Part shown: positions 43,355 to 51,068 of the stretch, in pieces
How positions within the stretch are numbered: position 1 is the first letter of the stretch
Layout of the letters: each line of letters begins with the position of its first letter
Assembly: GCF_020622345.1 (NCBI RefSeq)
Contig: NZ_JACNMO010000003.1
Span: 248,001-312,000 of the forward strand
Length of the DNA: 64,000 nucleotides
Reading direction: 5' to 3'
Source of the DNA: Roseobacter weihaiensis
Lineage (GTDB): Bacteria; Pseudomonadota; Alphaproteobacteria; Rhodobacterales; Rhodobacteraceae
Made by a program: the position numbers and the translations under genes
The notes under the pieces: model-generated
What the model was told of the DNA's origin: nothing
Database searches by the model: none
What the model saw: the letters and a program-made list of their open reading frames with translations, nothing else

Positions 43355-44651
43355 TGAAACCTTCCATAAGATGCTGAAACAGAGGCAAAAACACCGTGGC
43401 CTTCGGGGCTCGCTTCTTCTGTTTTCGATCCTCGCGCTTTTTGTGTTTGTCATTGCCTGGGCCTCAATTGCCGAGATCGATGATGTAACCCGCGCGGATG
43501 GCCGGATCATTCCCAACAGCAGTGTGCAGGTAATCCAGGCCCCTGAGGCTGGTGTGGTTCAGCACGTGCTGGTCAAAGAAGGTGATCTCGTTGAAATTGG
43601 CGACATGCTGGTCGAAATGGATGGCACCTTTGTTTCAGGGCATCTTGATCAGGAGCGCCAGCGCGTCTTTGCGCTCAGGGCACGAGCTGCGCGCCTGGAA
43701 AGCGAAGTCAACGGCAGCGGCATTTCGTTCTTGCCCGATGTAACTGCGTCTTCTCCAGCTGTGGCAGCGTCCGAAGCGGCATTGTTCAGCGCGCGCAAGT
43801 CAGTCTTGCAGGCTGAAAAGGATGTATTGCTCAAGCAGATTGAACAACAGGGCGTTGCGATAAGGGAGGCCGAAACCCTGCTGGAGTCGGCGACATCAAC
43901 ACGCAATCTGGTCAAGGAACAGATTGCTCTCATTGCTCCTCTTGTGGATCGGGGGCTTGAGCCAAAGACCTCCCTGCTGCAAATGCAAATCCAGCTTGGC
44001 GAATGGGACAGTCGCGCAACGCAGGCCAAGTCTGTCATGAACCGCGAAAGGGTCCGTCTGCAAGAAGTTGAAAACAGACTTCTGGCATTGGATATGAGCT
44101 TTCGATCCGCAGCGTTGGAAGAGTTGACCCATGTCAAAGGCGAGTTGGCCGGGTTGGTCCCCTCCTTTCCCGCGCTTGAAGAGAGGGTAAGAAGACTGGT
44201 GTTGCGCGCGCCCGTGCGCGGGATCATCAATCAGGTTTTCGTCCCGAATGTGGGAAGTGTTGTTGGTGCCGGACAGGAATTGATCGAGATCGTACCTGTC
44301 GATGAGACGCTGCTGGTGGAAGCGTTCGTGCGCCCCGCCGACATCGCGTTCCTGTATCCCGGACAGCCGGTTAACACCAAGATTACTGCGTATGATTTCT
44401 CGCGTTACGGCGCCATGGACGGACAGATCAGACGTATCGGTGCCAGTGCAGTCAAACATCCCGATCGAGACGTCAATGTCTTTGTCGTTGAGGTCGTAAC
44501 CTCGTCAGAGTTGCTAGATGCTGATGAGCAGGCCGTAGACATCGTGCCCGGAATGGTCGCAGAAGTGGAGTTCTTGTCAGGGCGCAAGACTGTGCTGGAC
44601 TATATTGTCAGACCAGTTGTGCGCGTTCGAGATCGCGCTCTTCGAGACTAA
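43344..44651 (+). CDS. Type I secretion membrane-fusion protein (HlyD family)
   Basis: The protein has about 435 residues: a short cytoplasmic tail, one N-terminal membrane helix (LLLFSILALFVFVIAWASIAEI) and a lipoyl-like domain (GRIIPNSSVQVIQAPEAGVVQHVLVKEGDLV). A long coiled coil spans roughly residues 110-250, and a beta-barrel follows (LRAPVRGIINQVFV). It bridges the ABC transporter to TolC. ATG at 43344, inside the ABC gene's last codons, is preferred to a TTG at 43335. It is the last gene of the secretion operon. Confidence 0.9.
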   Translation: MQGDETFHKMLKQRQKHRGLRGSLLLFSILALFVFVIAWASIAEIDDVTRADGRIIPNSSVQVIQAPEAGVVQHVLVKEGDLVEIGDMLVEMDGTFVSGHLDQERQRVFALRARAARLESEVNGSGISFLPDVTASSPAVAASEAALFSARKSVLQAEKDVLLKQIEQQGVAIREAETLLESATSTRNLVKEQIALIAPLVDRGLEPKTSLLQMQIQLGEWDSRATQAKSVMNRERVRLQEVENRLLALDMSFRSAALEELTHVKGELAGLVPSFPALEERVRRLVLRAPVRGIINQVFVPNVGSVVGAGQELIEIVPVDETLLVEAFVRPADIAFLYPGQPVNTKITAYDFSRYGAMDGQIRRIGASAVKHPDRDVNVFVVEVVTSSELLDADEQAVDIVPGMVAEVEFLSGRKTVLDYIVRPVVRVRDRALRD

Positions 44652-45176
44652 TGTGATGTTTTTTTGAGACTGACGCAGGGTCATTTGAATTCTACCGGTA
44701 TTCAGATTGAAAATCCCCCATACAATATTGTAGAGAAGATCGACATTATACGGTCTGAACAGACTTGCACAGAATCTGCGTCAGATTGAGCGCCTGGTGT
44801 CTGAAAGGCAACACGGTAAAATTTTTTACCTTTAAAGTCAAATGGATACAATGAACCGAAAAAAGATATGCCCAGATCTTTTAAGATACTTCTGTTCCCG
44901 AAAACGTGGAGCCTGATGTAAAAATTGTGAGCACGTGGTCTGAGTGAAAACATTCAATATGAGAAAAATTTGTCAGCCTGAACCAATTAACGACTAATTT
45001 CCGCCGTTTTTTGGATTTAGTAAAAAGTTTAGTGCATTTGTCTCGTCGATCTTTCATTCGGACTTACCTTCTGTTTTCAACGACAGGTAGGATGCGCGTG
45101 CAACTCCTGCCGGGATAAGCTTGTGGATGATAATGAAAGTATTGGTAATTTGCATCATTAGTGAGAAATTCTTCGG
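44652..45176. other. AT-rich intergenic region after the secretion operon
   Basis: The 525 bases between the HlyD gene and the small regulator contain no gene I trust. A minus-strand frame at 44702-44953 (83 residues) has no family resemblance and lacks a clear ribosome site. The sequence is AT-rich with runs of T near 44660 and 45010, and probably holds the promoter of the small regulator. No TATCA-N3-TGATA site was found here. Confidence 0.4.
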
Positions 45177-45482
45177 ATGACGAGAAACATTAGTACGCTT
45201 GCGCAGCTTCGGATGCTCTTGGAGAGTATGGAGCATGATCTCGGCCTCAAGAAGCTTACACCCAACGAACGCGATCTTCTTTATGCAGCCCAAAACCTGT
45301 CGGGCGAGACCAACGAATACGTTCGCAGTGAGGAACTCAAGGGCCACCCGCTTTTGAAATCCATGACACAGCCTACATACTATCGATCGCTCAAGCGTCT
45401 TCTTGAATTGGGCTTCATAGAACTTCCAAGCGGTAAAAAGACCGGCCTCTATCGCGTTAACTTCAGCATCGTGATTGATTAG
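45177..45482 (+). CDS. Small winged-helix-like protein, possible regulator of the surface island
   Basis: This 101-residue protein is predicted mostly helical with a possible winged-helix-turn-helix: LTPNERDLLYAAQNLSGETNEYVRSEELKGHPLLKSMTQPTYYRSLKRLLELGFIELPSGKKTGLYRVN, where residues 65-100 give recognition helix and wing. It resembles MarR-like DNA-binding domains in outline but has no dimerisation extension. It is the only DNA-binding candidate inside the island, so it may read the TATCA-N3-TGATA sites. It starts at an ATG with GTGAGAAA upstream. Function is inferred and unverified. Confidence 0.6.
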   Translation: MTRNISTLAQLRMLLESMEHDLGLKKLTPNERDLLYAAQNLSGETNEYVRSEELKGHPLLKSMTQPTYYRSLKRLLELGFIELPSGKKTGLYRVNFSIVID

Positions 45483-45510
45483 CTTATTCACAGTCGTAAA
45501 TCTTTTGATG

Positions 45511-46302
45511 TCAGTTACTTAGAAATTCATACGCAGCCAGAATGACAGCTATAAACATGCTGAGTTGCACCCAGGATGACGTCCAACTCTCACTTTCGGA
45601 TGCGGCGCGGGCATTTTTTTCCTGCCGCATCGGGGGATGATACTCCAAGGCGCAGGCAGATCTTGTGTTAAGCTTGCGATATTCCTCGCACTGATATCCC
45701 GGCTGTTCATTCACCGCGCTGCTGAGGTTATTGGTACTTGCCGCTGAAAGCGCTATCGACAGCCCGGTTTTCGTGGTGGGCAAGCGCAAGCTTGCGTCGT
45801 AAAGCAGACATGTGGTGGCAGTGAACGCGGTCGTTTTTACACTCTCACCAACAAGTACGATCGGCACCTCACAATTTGCCTGCCGTATCCGTTGAGCGGT
45901 CTGGGATGACAGGCTGTTTAGGGGGTCACCAGAATTTCTCTCATGGTCTGCCCCGGCTGTATCCACGAGAACGATGACCGACATTGCGTCCAGGTCGAGA
46001 TGATAAACCTCCTCAGGCCTGCTCAGCAATATCGAGAACACTTCTGCCCCCCACGCCGTCATCCACTCGGCCAGTTCAGGGCACCCCGCCTCGTCGAAAC
46101 GGACCAGACCGATTGTTTTTTGAGTCAGAAACGGGCCTCCGCATGGCATGGGCTCCCAGGTTTTCTTCTCCGCCTGCGGCGCGCGCTCTGTCGTTTCCCT
46201 CTTTAAGCCTATAGCCTGCAAAAGGTGAACAAACCGCCCCTCATAAATATCATTATGATTATTCGTGTCGGAGCTTGTTAGTAAAGTCATTCTAGGATAC
46301 AT
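45511..46302 (-). CDS. Hypothetical protein with receiver-like domain and C-terminal membrane anchor
   Basis: I do not recognise this 263-residue protein. The segment from about 60 to 190 alternates beta strands and helices like a Rossmann or response-regulator-like fold (TIGLVRFDEAGCPELAEWM, MSVIVLVDTAGADHE, VPIVLVGESVK), with no clear phosphorylatable Asp signature. The last 20 residues (VQLSMFIAVILAAYEFLSN) form one membrane helix ending the protein, so it would be tail-anchored facing the cytoplasm. It diverges from the MASE1-like gene and lies beside the small winged-helix gene. The ATG at 46302 has AAAGGG upstream; an ATG at 46290 is possible. Confidence 0.6.
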   Translation of the reverse strand: MYPRMTLLTSSDTNNHNDIYEGRFVHLLQAIGLKRETTERAPQAEKKTWEPMPCGGPFLTQKTIGLVRFDEAGCPELAEWMTAWGAEVFSILLSRPEEVYHLDLDAMSVIVLVDTAGADHERNSGDPLNSLSSQTAQRIRQANCEVPIVLVGESVKTTAFTATTCLLYDASLRLPTTKTGLSIALSAASTNNLSSAVNEQPGYQCEEYRKLNTRSACALEYHPPMRQEKNARAASESESWTSSWVQLSMFIAVILAAYEFLSN

Positions 46303-46386
46303 GGCTATAGCCCTTTGTTAACTTATATAAAAAGGATTTTTTTCAAGCGGACTTCCCAGGGTCTATCTCTTAAGCTTGAATAATAA

Positions 46387-46399
46387 TATCAAAATGATA
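46387..46399. promoter_or_regulatory. TATCA-AAA-TGATA palindrome in a divergent promoter region
   Basis: TATCAAAATGATA is identical to the core of the perfect palindrome upstream of the adhesin gene at 34534-34554. It lies about 85 bases upstream of the tail-anchored protein gene and 67 bases upstream of the MASE1-like gene, so it could control both. Confidence 0.55.
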
Positions 46400-46465
46400 A
46401 ATTTACAAGAAGATGTCACCCGCGCTTTGAACATTTTTTTCGAGCTATACTAGGCGTGCTGGGGT

Positions 46466-47038
46466 TTGCTTCTTGATTTGAAAATAGCTGCTCTCTTGTC
46501 AACTGGATGGGCCTTTTCGCACTTCTTAACCGTGGTCGCTATTGAACTTGCCTTGGTCGCGCCGCTTCCCAAGACCGTGCCGCTGTTTTATCTGCCGCAT
46601 GGCATTCAGCTGCTGGCGGCATGGGCTTATGGGTGGCGGTCCGTGTTGTATCTGCTGCCCGTTATCATGCTCATCACCTTTGGAGGCGCTGATATTCAAA
46701 AATGTGAACTGTCCGACATCTTCATGTCATTTTTCAGTTTGATCTCCGCCCCTCTTGCTATCTACGTTGTTCGTTGCCTCATCGCCAATGAACGAAGGTT
46801 TGCGCGCTTGCGGCTGAATTGGCGGATTTTGATACTGGGTGGGTTGCTTGCAACTGTGTTTAACTCGGGCAGCATCCAAGTTGTCAATCAGTCCACATTG
46901 CCACTCCCGGAAGGGATGAGCTATTTTCTATGGCTGGTCACAAGTGACATGGCAGGGCTGATGATTGTCCTAACCTGCCTGATGTTCATGTTTCGATGGG
47001 TGCGGATGTTGTATCAGAACAAACTGGAATCACCTTAG
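46466..47038 (+). CDS. MASE1-like integral membrane protein without output domain
   Basis: This 190-residue protein has about five to six membrane helices. The segment VPLFYLPHGIQLLAAWAYGWRSVLYLLPVIML resembles the WPPTGxALA...GWR signature of MASE1 sensor domains. Those are normally fused to diguanylate cyclases or kinases; here the protein ends right after the membrane part. The start is a TTG at 46466 (GGGGT upstream), so the exact N-terminus is uncertain. A TATCA palindrome precedes it. It may sense a ligand and pass the signal to a partner, or be a degenerate receptor. Confidence 0.6.
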   Translation: MLLDLKIAALLSTGWAFSHFLTVVAIELALVAPLPKTVPLFYLPHGIQLLAAWAYGWRSVLYLLPVIMLITFGGADIQKCELSDIFMSFFSLISAPLAIYVVRCLIANERRFARLRLNWRILILGGLLATVFNSGSIQVVNQSTLPLPEGMSYFLWLVTSDMAGLMIVLTCLMFMFRWVRMLYQNKLESP

Positions 47039-47044
47039 CCGGCA

Positions 47045-47245
47045 CTATTCAGTCTGAATTTTCTTCTGCCGTTGCAAACCGACCCTGCCCTTGAGTTTAT
47101 GAAAAAGAAAAATGGCAAGGCAGAGTCCAATTGCCACGGCGTAGAGGGCGACCAAGGCGGTTAACCAGCCATGGCCAGCGACCAGAACAATCGCCGCGAC
47201 ACCAAATCCAACCACACTTGCGAATATGACTACAATGCTTGCCAT
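47045..47245 (-). CDS. Small two-helix membrane protein
   Basis: This 66-residue hydrophobic protein has two predicted membrane helices (IVVIFASVVGFGVAAIVLVAG and ALVALYAVAIGLCLAIFLFH), a short loop between them and a basic tail (KLKGRVGLQRQKK). It resembles no family I can name. It converges with the MASE1-like gene, with six bases between stops. The high hydrophobicity with a positive-inside tail favours a real small protein over chance. Confidence 0.5.
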   Translation of the reverse strand: MASIVVIFASVVGFGVAAIVLVAGHGWLTALVALYAVAIGLCLAIFLFHKLKGRVGLQRQKKIQTE

Positions 47246-47912
47246 TGCTCGACATCCGCTGATTGAATTACTGGAATGGCAACATTGTATGACATCGAGT
47301 GTAATCCCTGTTATGAAGTAAGATAATGTATTAATTTATCATAATAATAATAATAAACAGGATTATTGCTGTTATACAAGATATTTTTTTTCAAAATGAT
47401 AATTTTTATTGAGGGCTTATTTTCTGATCCGCATGTTGCTTCGAAAGCCAGCCGGATTGCCGGAAAAGCGAAGACAGTCTTGCAGAATTGTCCCGTCGCA
47501 AGGGATCCCGCAGAACCGGTATTGCAGCTGATCGGAGGCACTCCGTGAGGCGACGAAGAAGCGTTTGGCGGCAGATAAGCCGCGTGCTTTGCGGGTTCAG
47601 GCCACCCTTAGCCTCAACATCCGTGATGACGAAGCGTGCCGGTTTTTTGACATATCGGCGGGATCTCTCCGATTGCATGACATGCTGATAAGCTCTGCAT
47701 GAATAGGCAATGAATTCCGAATTAAGGGAAAATTCTGCCCCTGTCGCGCGCCGACCGGTTCCTTATCTTTCAAGTATATCCCGGAAAACATGACCATCAA
47801 TTGGTCCTGTGCCTTCCATGGATAGCGGTGCCTTTGCGCCGCGACCGCAGAGTTCAAGCGGCCATTGATTTTGAGACGCCCTGACAAGGCAGAAACGAAA
47901 GAAGGTGAGAGC
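47246..47912. other. Gene-free region with simple repeat and a half-palindrome
   Basis: No supported gene lies in these 667 bases. At 47341-47356 there is an (ATA)n tract. TTCAAAATGATAA around 47391-47402 is a partial copy of the TATCA-N3-TGATA motif. GC content rises sharply after about 47420, which marks the right border of the AT-rich island. The last 100 bases lead into the LeuA-like operon and should carry its promoter. Confidence 0.4.
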
Positions 47913-49073
47913 ATGGAGATTTTCGAGACAACCTTACGGGATGGTGAACAACAGGCTTTTCTCCATTTTACGGCCCGGCAGAAAGGCGAACTGGCCATTT
48001 TACTCGAACAGCTCGGCGTTGATGTCATCGACGCCGGTTTTCCCGCTGCATCGCAGGTTGACACGGACGGCGTCACGCAGATCGCCGGTCAGACGGATAC
48101 CGTCAAACTCAGCGTCCTGTCGCGGCCGATCAAGAAGGATATCAAACGGGCTTTTGAGGCATTGAAAGGCGCCGAACATCGCTCTCGGATCGCCACATCC
48201 GCACGGCCTTTCGATCTGCTTGCGCCCTCCTCGGAGCAAGCCCGTCGCGCATGCAGGAAAACGATAGATCGCTCCTGCGACCTGATGCATGAAGCACGAA
48301 TCTATTTTCCCGAAGCGCAGTATTATCTCATTTGCGCCGGAAACCGTGATCCATCGTTTCTGATGGATTTGAGCGCATCCGCCGCCTGTGCAGGTGCCAC
48401 GCATATCGTGGTTGCCGACACCCTCAGCACAATGGAACCAGACGGTTTTGGCACACTGGTCGGCCGCATCAAGGCCGCCTTGCCGCCCGGCACGACGCTG
48501 GGCGTTCATTGCCATAACCTGCTTGGCCTGAGCCTGGCAAATTCGATTGCCGGAATCAGGGCGGGTGCGACCCAAGCCGAGGTGACAATCGGAAATACCG
48601 GCGATGGCGGCGGCAACACTGCTCTGGAACAACTCCTGGCCTATGCCGCTTACTTTGCACCCGAGAATCCGCAATTCGCCAATGGCTGCAAAACTCAGAT
48701 GATGGCCGAAGTTGTGCAGGCTTTCATGGATCATACCGGAATGCAGTTCTCGCCGAACAAACCCCTGGTGGGAGATATCAGCTTCCTTGTCGAAACCGGA
48801 ATCCACCAATCCATTCCGGCAAAGATCATGCAGGATGTGTTTTCCCCCGAAACAATCGGACGCAGCTCAGAAATCGTTATCGGGCGGCATAGCGGCATCG
48901 CGGGCATTCTGGACCAACTCGACAAGATGAACCTGCGCCCAGCGAATGTGGATCAGCAGCTGCTCTACCAGCACGTCATGCGCGCTGCCCAAAAGAACGG
49001 ATCGGTTCCCAATCGTGAACTGGGTCAGATCGCGCAGTCACTGGTGACAAAAACCAACGTCGAAAGACCCTGA
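47913..49073 (+). CDS. Divergent isopropylmalate/homocitrate synthase-like enzyme (HMGL-like)
   Basis: This 386-residue TIM-barrel enzyme of the LeuA/NifV/HMG-CoA lyase family opens with EIFETTLRDGEQQ (substrate Arg and metal Asp). It also has VDVIDAGFPAASQVD near 40 and the metal-binding HCHNLLGLSLANSIAGIRAGA near 209, where the usual Asp after HCHN is Leu. The strand that normally reads FxxEDASR is replaced by IYFPEAQYYLICAGNRD, and the GIGERAGN loop is GNTGDGGGN. The core length fits a synthase without the LeuA regulatory domain. No other leu or nif gene is near, so it probably condenses an acyl-CoA with a different keto acid. ATG at 47913 follows GAAGGTGAG. It heads a three-gene operon. 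Confidence 0.78.
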   Translation: MEIFETTLRDGEQQAFLHFTARQKGELAILLEQLGVDVIDAGFPAASQVDTDGVTQIAGQTDTVKLSVLSRPIKKDIKRAFEALKGAEHRSRIATSARPFDLLAPSSEQARRACRKTIDRSCDLMHEARIYFPEAQYYLICAGNRDPSFLMDLSASAACAGATHIVVADTLSTMEPDGFGTLVGRIKAALPPGTTLGVHCHNLLGLSLANSIAGIRAGATQAEVTIGNTGDGGGNTALEQLLAYAAYFAPENPQFANGCKTQMMAEVVQAFMDHTGMQFSPNKPLVGDISFLVETGIHQSIPAKIMQDVFSPETIGRSSEIVIGRHSGIAGILDQLDKMNLRPANVDQQLLYQHVMRAAQKNGSVPNRELGQIAQSLVTKTNVERP

Positions 49074-49113
49074 TACCTGCCCGATCAGACCTCGCTATAT
49101 AGGAGCAACCGAC

Positions 49114-51012
49114 ATGGCCAAGAAGCCTGCCAAGTCAAAAAGACCGGAAGACCCCGAGCTGATGCGCGACCTGCGCCGCTTCATACGAACCCGGGGGACA
49201 ACTTATCTGCGTGATCCAAATGTCACGTCGATTGGCATCGGGCGCAAGAACGGCGACGGAGAGATCAGTGTTGTCTTCACCGTTCGCGAAAAGCTTGGCG
49301 TGTCCGCCCTGGAGAGCCTGGGGTCGAAGGTGCTTCCTGAACGGATCGACACAAATGGGCGATCCGTGCCCACGGACGTCGTTCAACGGAGCTACAAACC
49401 GTCTTACACGATCGTCGAGCGCGGCCCGGCTTCGGCTCTCAAATCGCGGCTCGATCCCCTGGTGCCCGGCGCCAGTGTCAGTCATCCTGATGGAACTGCG
49501 GGGACTTTGGGGGCGATTGTGTTCGACGCCACCAGCGGCGCACCCTGTATCCTGTCGAACTGGCATGTTTTACATGGTGAGACGGGCCAGATCGGTGACA
49601 GGATCGTTCAGCCCGGCCCCTTCGATGACAACAACACCAAGGACAACACCTGCGGTTCGCTGTTGCGCAGCCATCTGGGCATTGCCGGTGATTGCGCGCT
49701 TGCGCGCATCGAGGAACGCAGCTTTGAACGGGCGGTGTACGGCCTTGATACCGTCCTGACACAAATAGCCGATGTCAGTCTGGGCGATACGGTTGTAAAG
49801 ACGGGGCGCACAACCGGGACGACATATGGCATTGTGCGGCGGACGGATGTCATCGTTCAGATCGATTTCGGAGACACAGTCGGCACTCAGGATATCGGCT
49901 GTTTTGAGATCGCGCCGAACCCAGAGTTTCCTGCTGCGGACGGCGAAATCAGTATGGGGGGAGATTCCGGCGCCATCTGGATTATCTCCGAGAGCGAAAG
50001 AGCGACGGATATCTTCGCAGGGCTGCATTTCGCCGGCGAAGGCGATGCCAGCCCCGATGAGCATGCGATGGCCTGCTACCCCAAATCGGTGCAGAGCAAG
50101 CTTGGCTTCACATTGGCCCCGCCGAACGCGCAGCCGTCCAAAAATCACACGGTGCCTGCGAATGAGACACTCGGCTACGACACTGATTTTCTGGGACTTC
50201 CCGCGCCGATGCCGGATCTGTCACTTGCGCTGAAACGCGATGCGGTGAATTTCGGAAAAGCACAGACGATCCCTTACACACATTTCTCCATCTGCCTGAG
50301 TGCCGAGCGCCGATTGGCGCGGTTCGTTGCCTGGAATACGGATGGCGCGCGCAAGGTGCAACTTGGGCGTCAAGGCTTTCGGCTGGATGATCGTATTGCA
50401 ACGAAATACCAGCTTGATGACACGCTATACGCCAACAACAGACTTGACCGCGGGCATATCGCGCGGCGCGCCGACCTGGCCTGGGGAGAGATCGAAGAAG
50501 CACGTCAGGCCAATCGCGACTCCTTTTGCTTTACAAACATTGCCCCTCAACACGAAAGCTTTAACCAATCCGGACGGGGCGGCATCTGGGGGCAGCTCGA
50601 GGATCTGATCCTGGAAGACGCCGATGTTCAGGATATCCGCATTTCCGTGCTTGCGGGGCCCTTGTTCGCCGAGGACGATCCCAGCTATCGCAATGCCCTG
50701 ATCCCCCGCAGCTTCTGGAAGCTGATCGCCTACCGTGGTGCGGATGACACTCTTAGAGCCGCTTGTTTTGTCTTGTCGCAAAGTGACTTGCTAAACGACA
50801 TCGAAAGCATCGATTTTGATCCGTTTCGGCTCTTTCAGATCTCTATCCCGGAACTCGCGGACCAAACGGGGCTCGGGTTCGATGCCTATCAGGATGCAGA
50901 TATCACGCGTCACTCCGAGCGACTGAGCGACACCAGCGCCTCGACCCTAGCCGATGTCAAAATGGGAGTCGCGATGCGTGAAATCAGGCATCGGCGGGAG
51001 GTGGCATTTTAA
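49114..51012 (+). CDS. Trypsin-like serine protease fused to EndoG-like DNA/RNA non-specific nuclease
   Basis: The 632-residue protein has two enzymatic halves and no signal peptide. Residues about 30-330 form a chymotrypsin-fold protease with the triad His151 (ILSNWHVLHG), Asp193 (AGDCALARI) and Ser285 (MGGDSGAIW). Residues about 375-620 form a beta-beta-alpha-metal nuclease of the NUC1/EndoG family, with DRGH at 445-448 (His448 catalytic) and metal Asn475 (FTNIAPQHESFNQ). Both sites look intact. Forty bases separate it from the LeuA-like gene and 56 from the amidase gene. Proteolytic control of a toxic nuclease, or joint attack on a target, are both possible. This combination resembles effectors of bacterial conflict systems, but no partner such as a STAND ATPase is seen. 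Confidence 0.85.
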   Translation: MAKKPAKSKRPEDPELMRDLRRFIRTRGTTYLRDPNVTSIGIGRKNGDGEISVVFTVREKLGVSALESLGSKVLPERIDTNGRSVPTDVVQRSYKPSYTIVERGPASALKSRLDPLVPGASVSHPDGTAGTLGAIVFDATSGAPCILSNWHVLHGETGQIGDRIVQPGPFDDNNTKDNTCGSLLRSHLGIAGDCALARIEERSFERAVYGLDTVLTQIADVSLGDTVVKTGRTTGTTYGIVRRTDVIVQIDFGDTVGTQDIGCFEIAPNPEFPAADGEISMGGDSGAIWIISESERATDIFAGLHFAGEGDASPDEHAMACYPKSVQSKLGFTLAPPNAQPSKNHTVPANETLGYDTDFLGLPAPMPDLSLALKRDAVNFGKAQTIPYTHFSICLSAERRLARFVAWNTDGARKVQLGRQGFRLDDRIATKYQLDDTLYANNRLDRGHIARRADLAWGEIEEARQANRDSFCFTNIAPQHESFNQSGRGGIWGQLEDLILEDADVQDIRISVLAGPLFAEDDPSYRNALIPRSFWKLIAYRGADDTLRAACFVLSQSDLLNDIESIDFDPFRLFQISIPELADQTGLGFDAYQDADITRHSERLSDTSASTLADVKMGVAMREIRHRREVAF

Positions 51013-51068
51013 GCAGCCGCTCGCCGCTCTGATCGTGAAACAACGCCAGGCAATGGAAAGGAACGACC

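Noticed and set aside
44702-44953. Minus-strand 83-codon frame after the HlyD gene
   Set aside because: No initiation signal, no family resemblance, AT-rich composition where open frames are less expected but still possible; not strong enough to call.
47341-47356. (ATA)n tract considered as a phase-variation repeat
   Set aside because: A trinucleotide tract would not shift a frame, it is short, and it lies in no promoter or gene that I can support.
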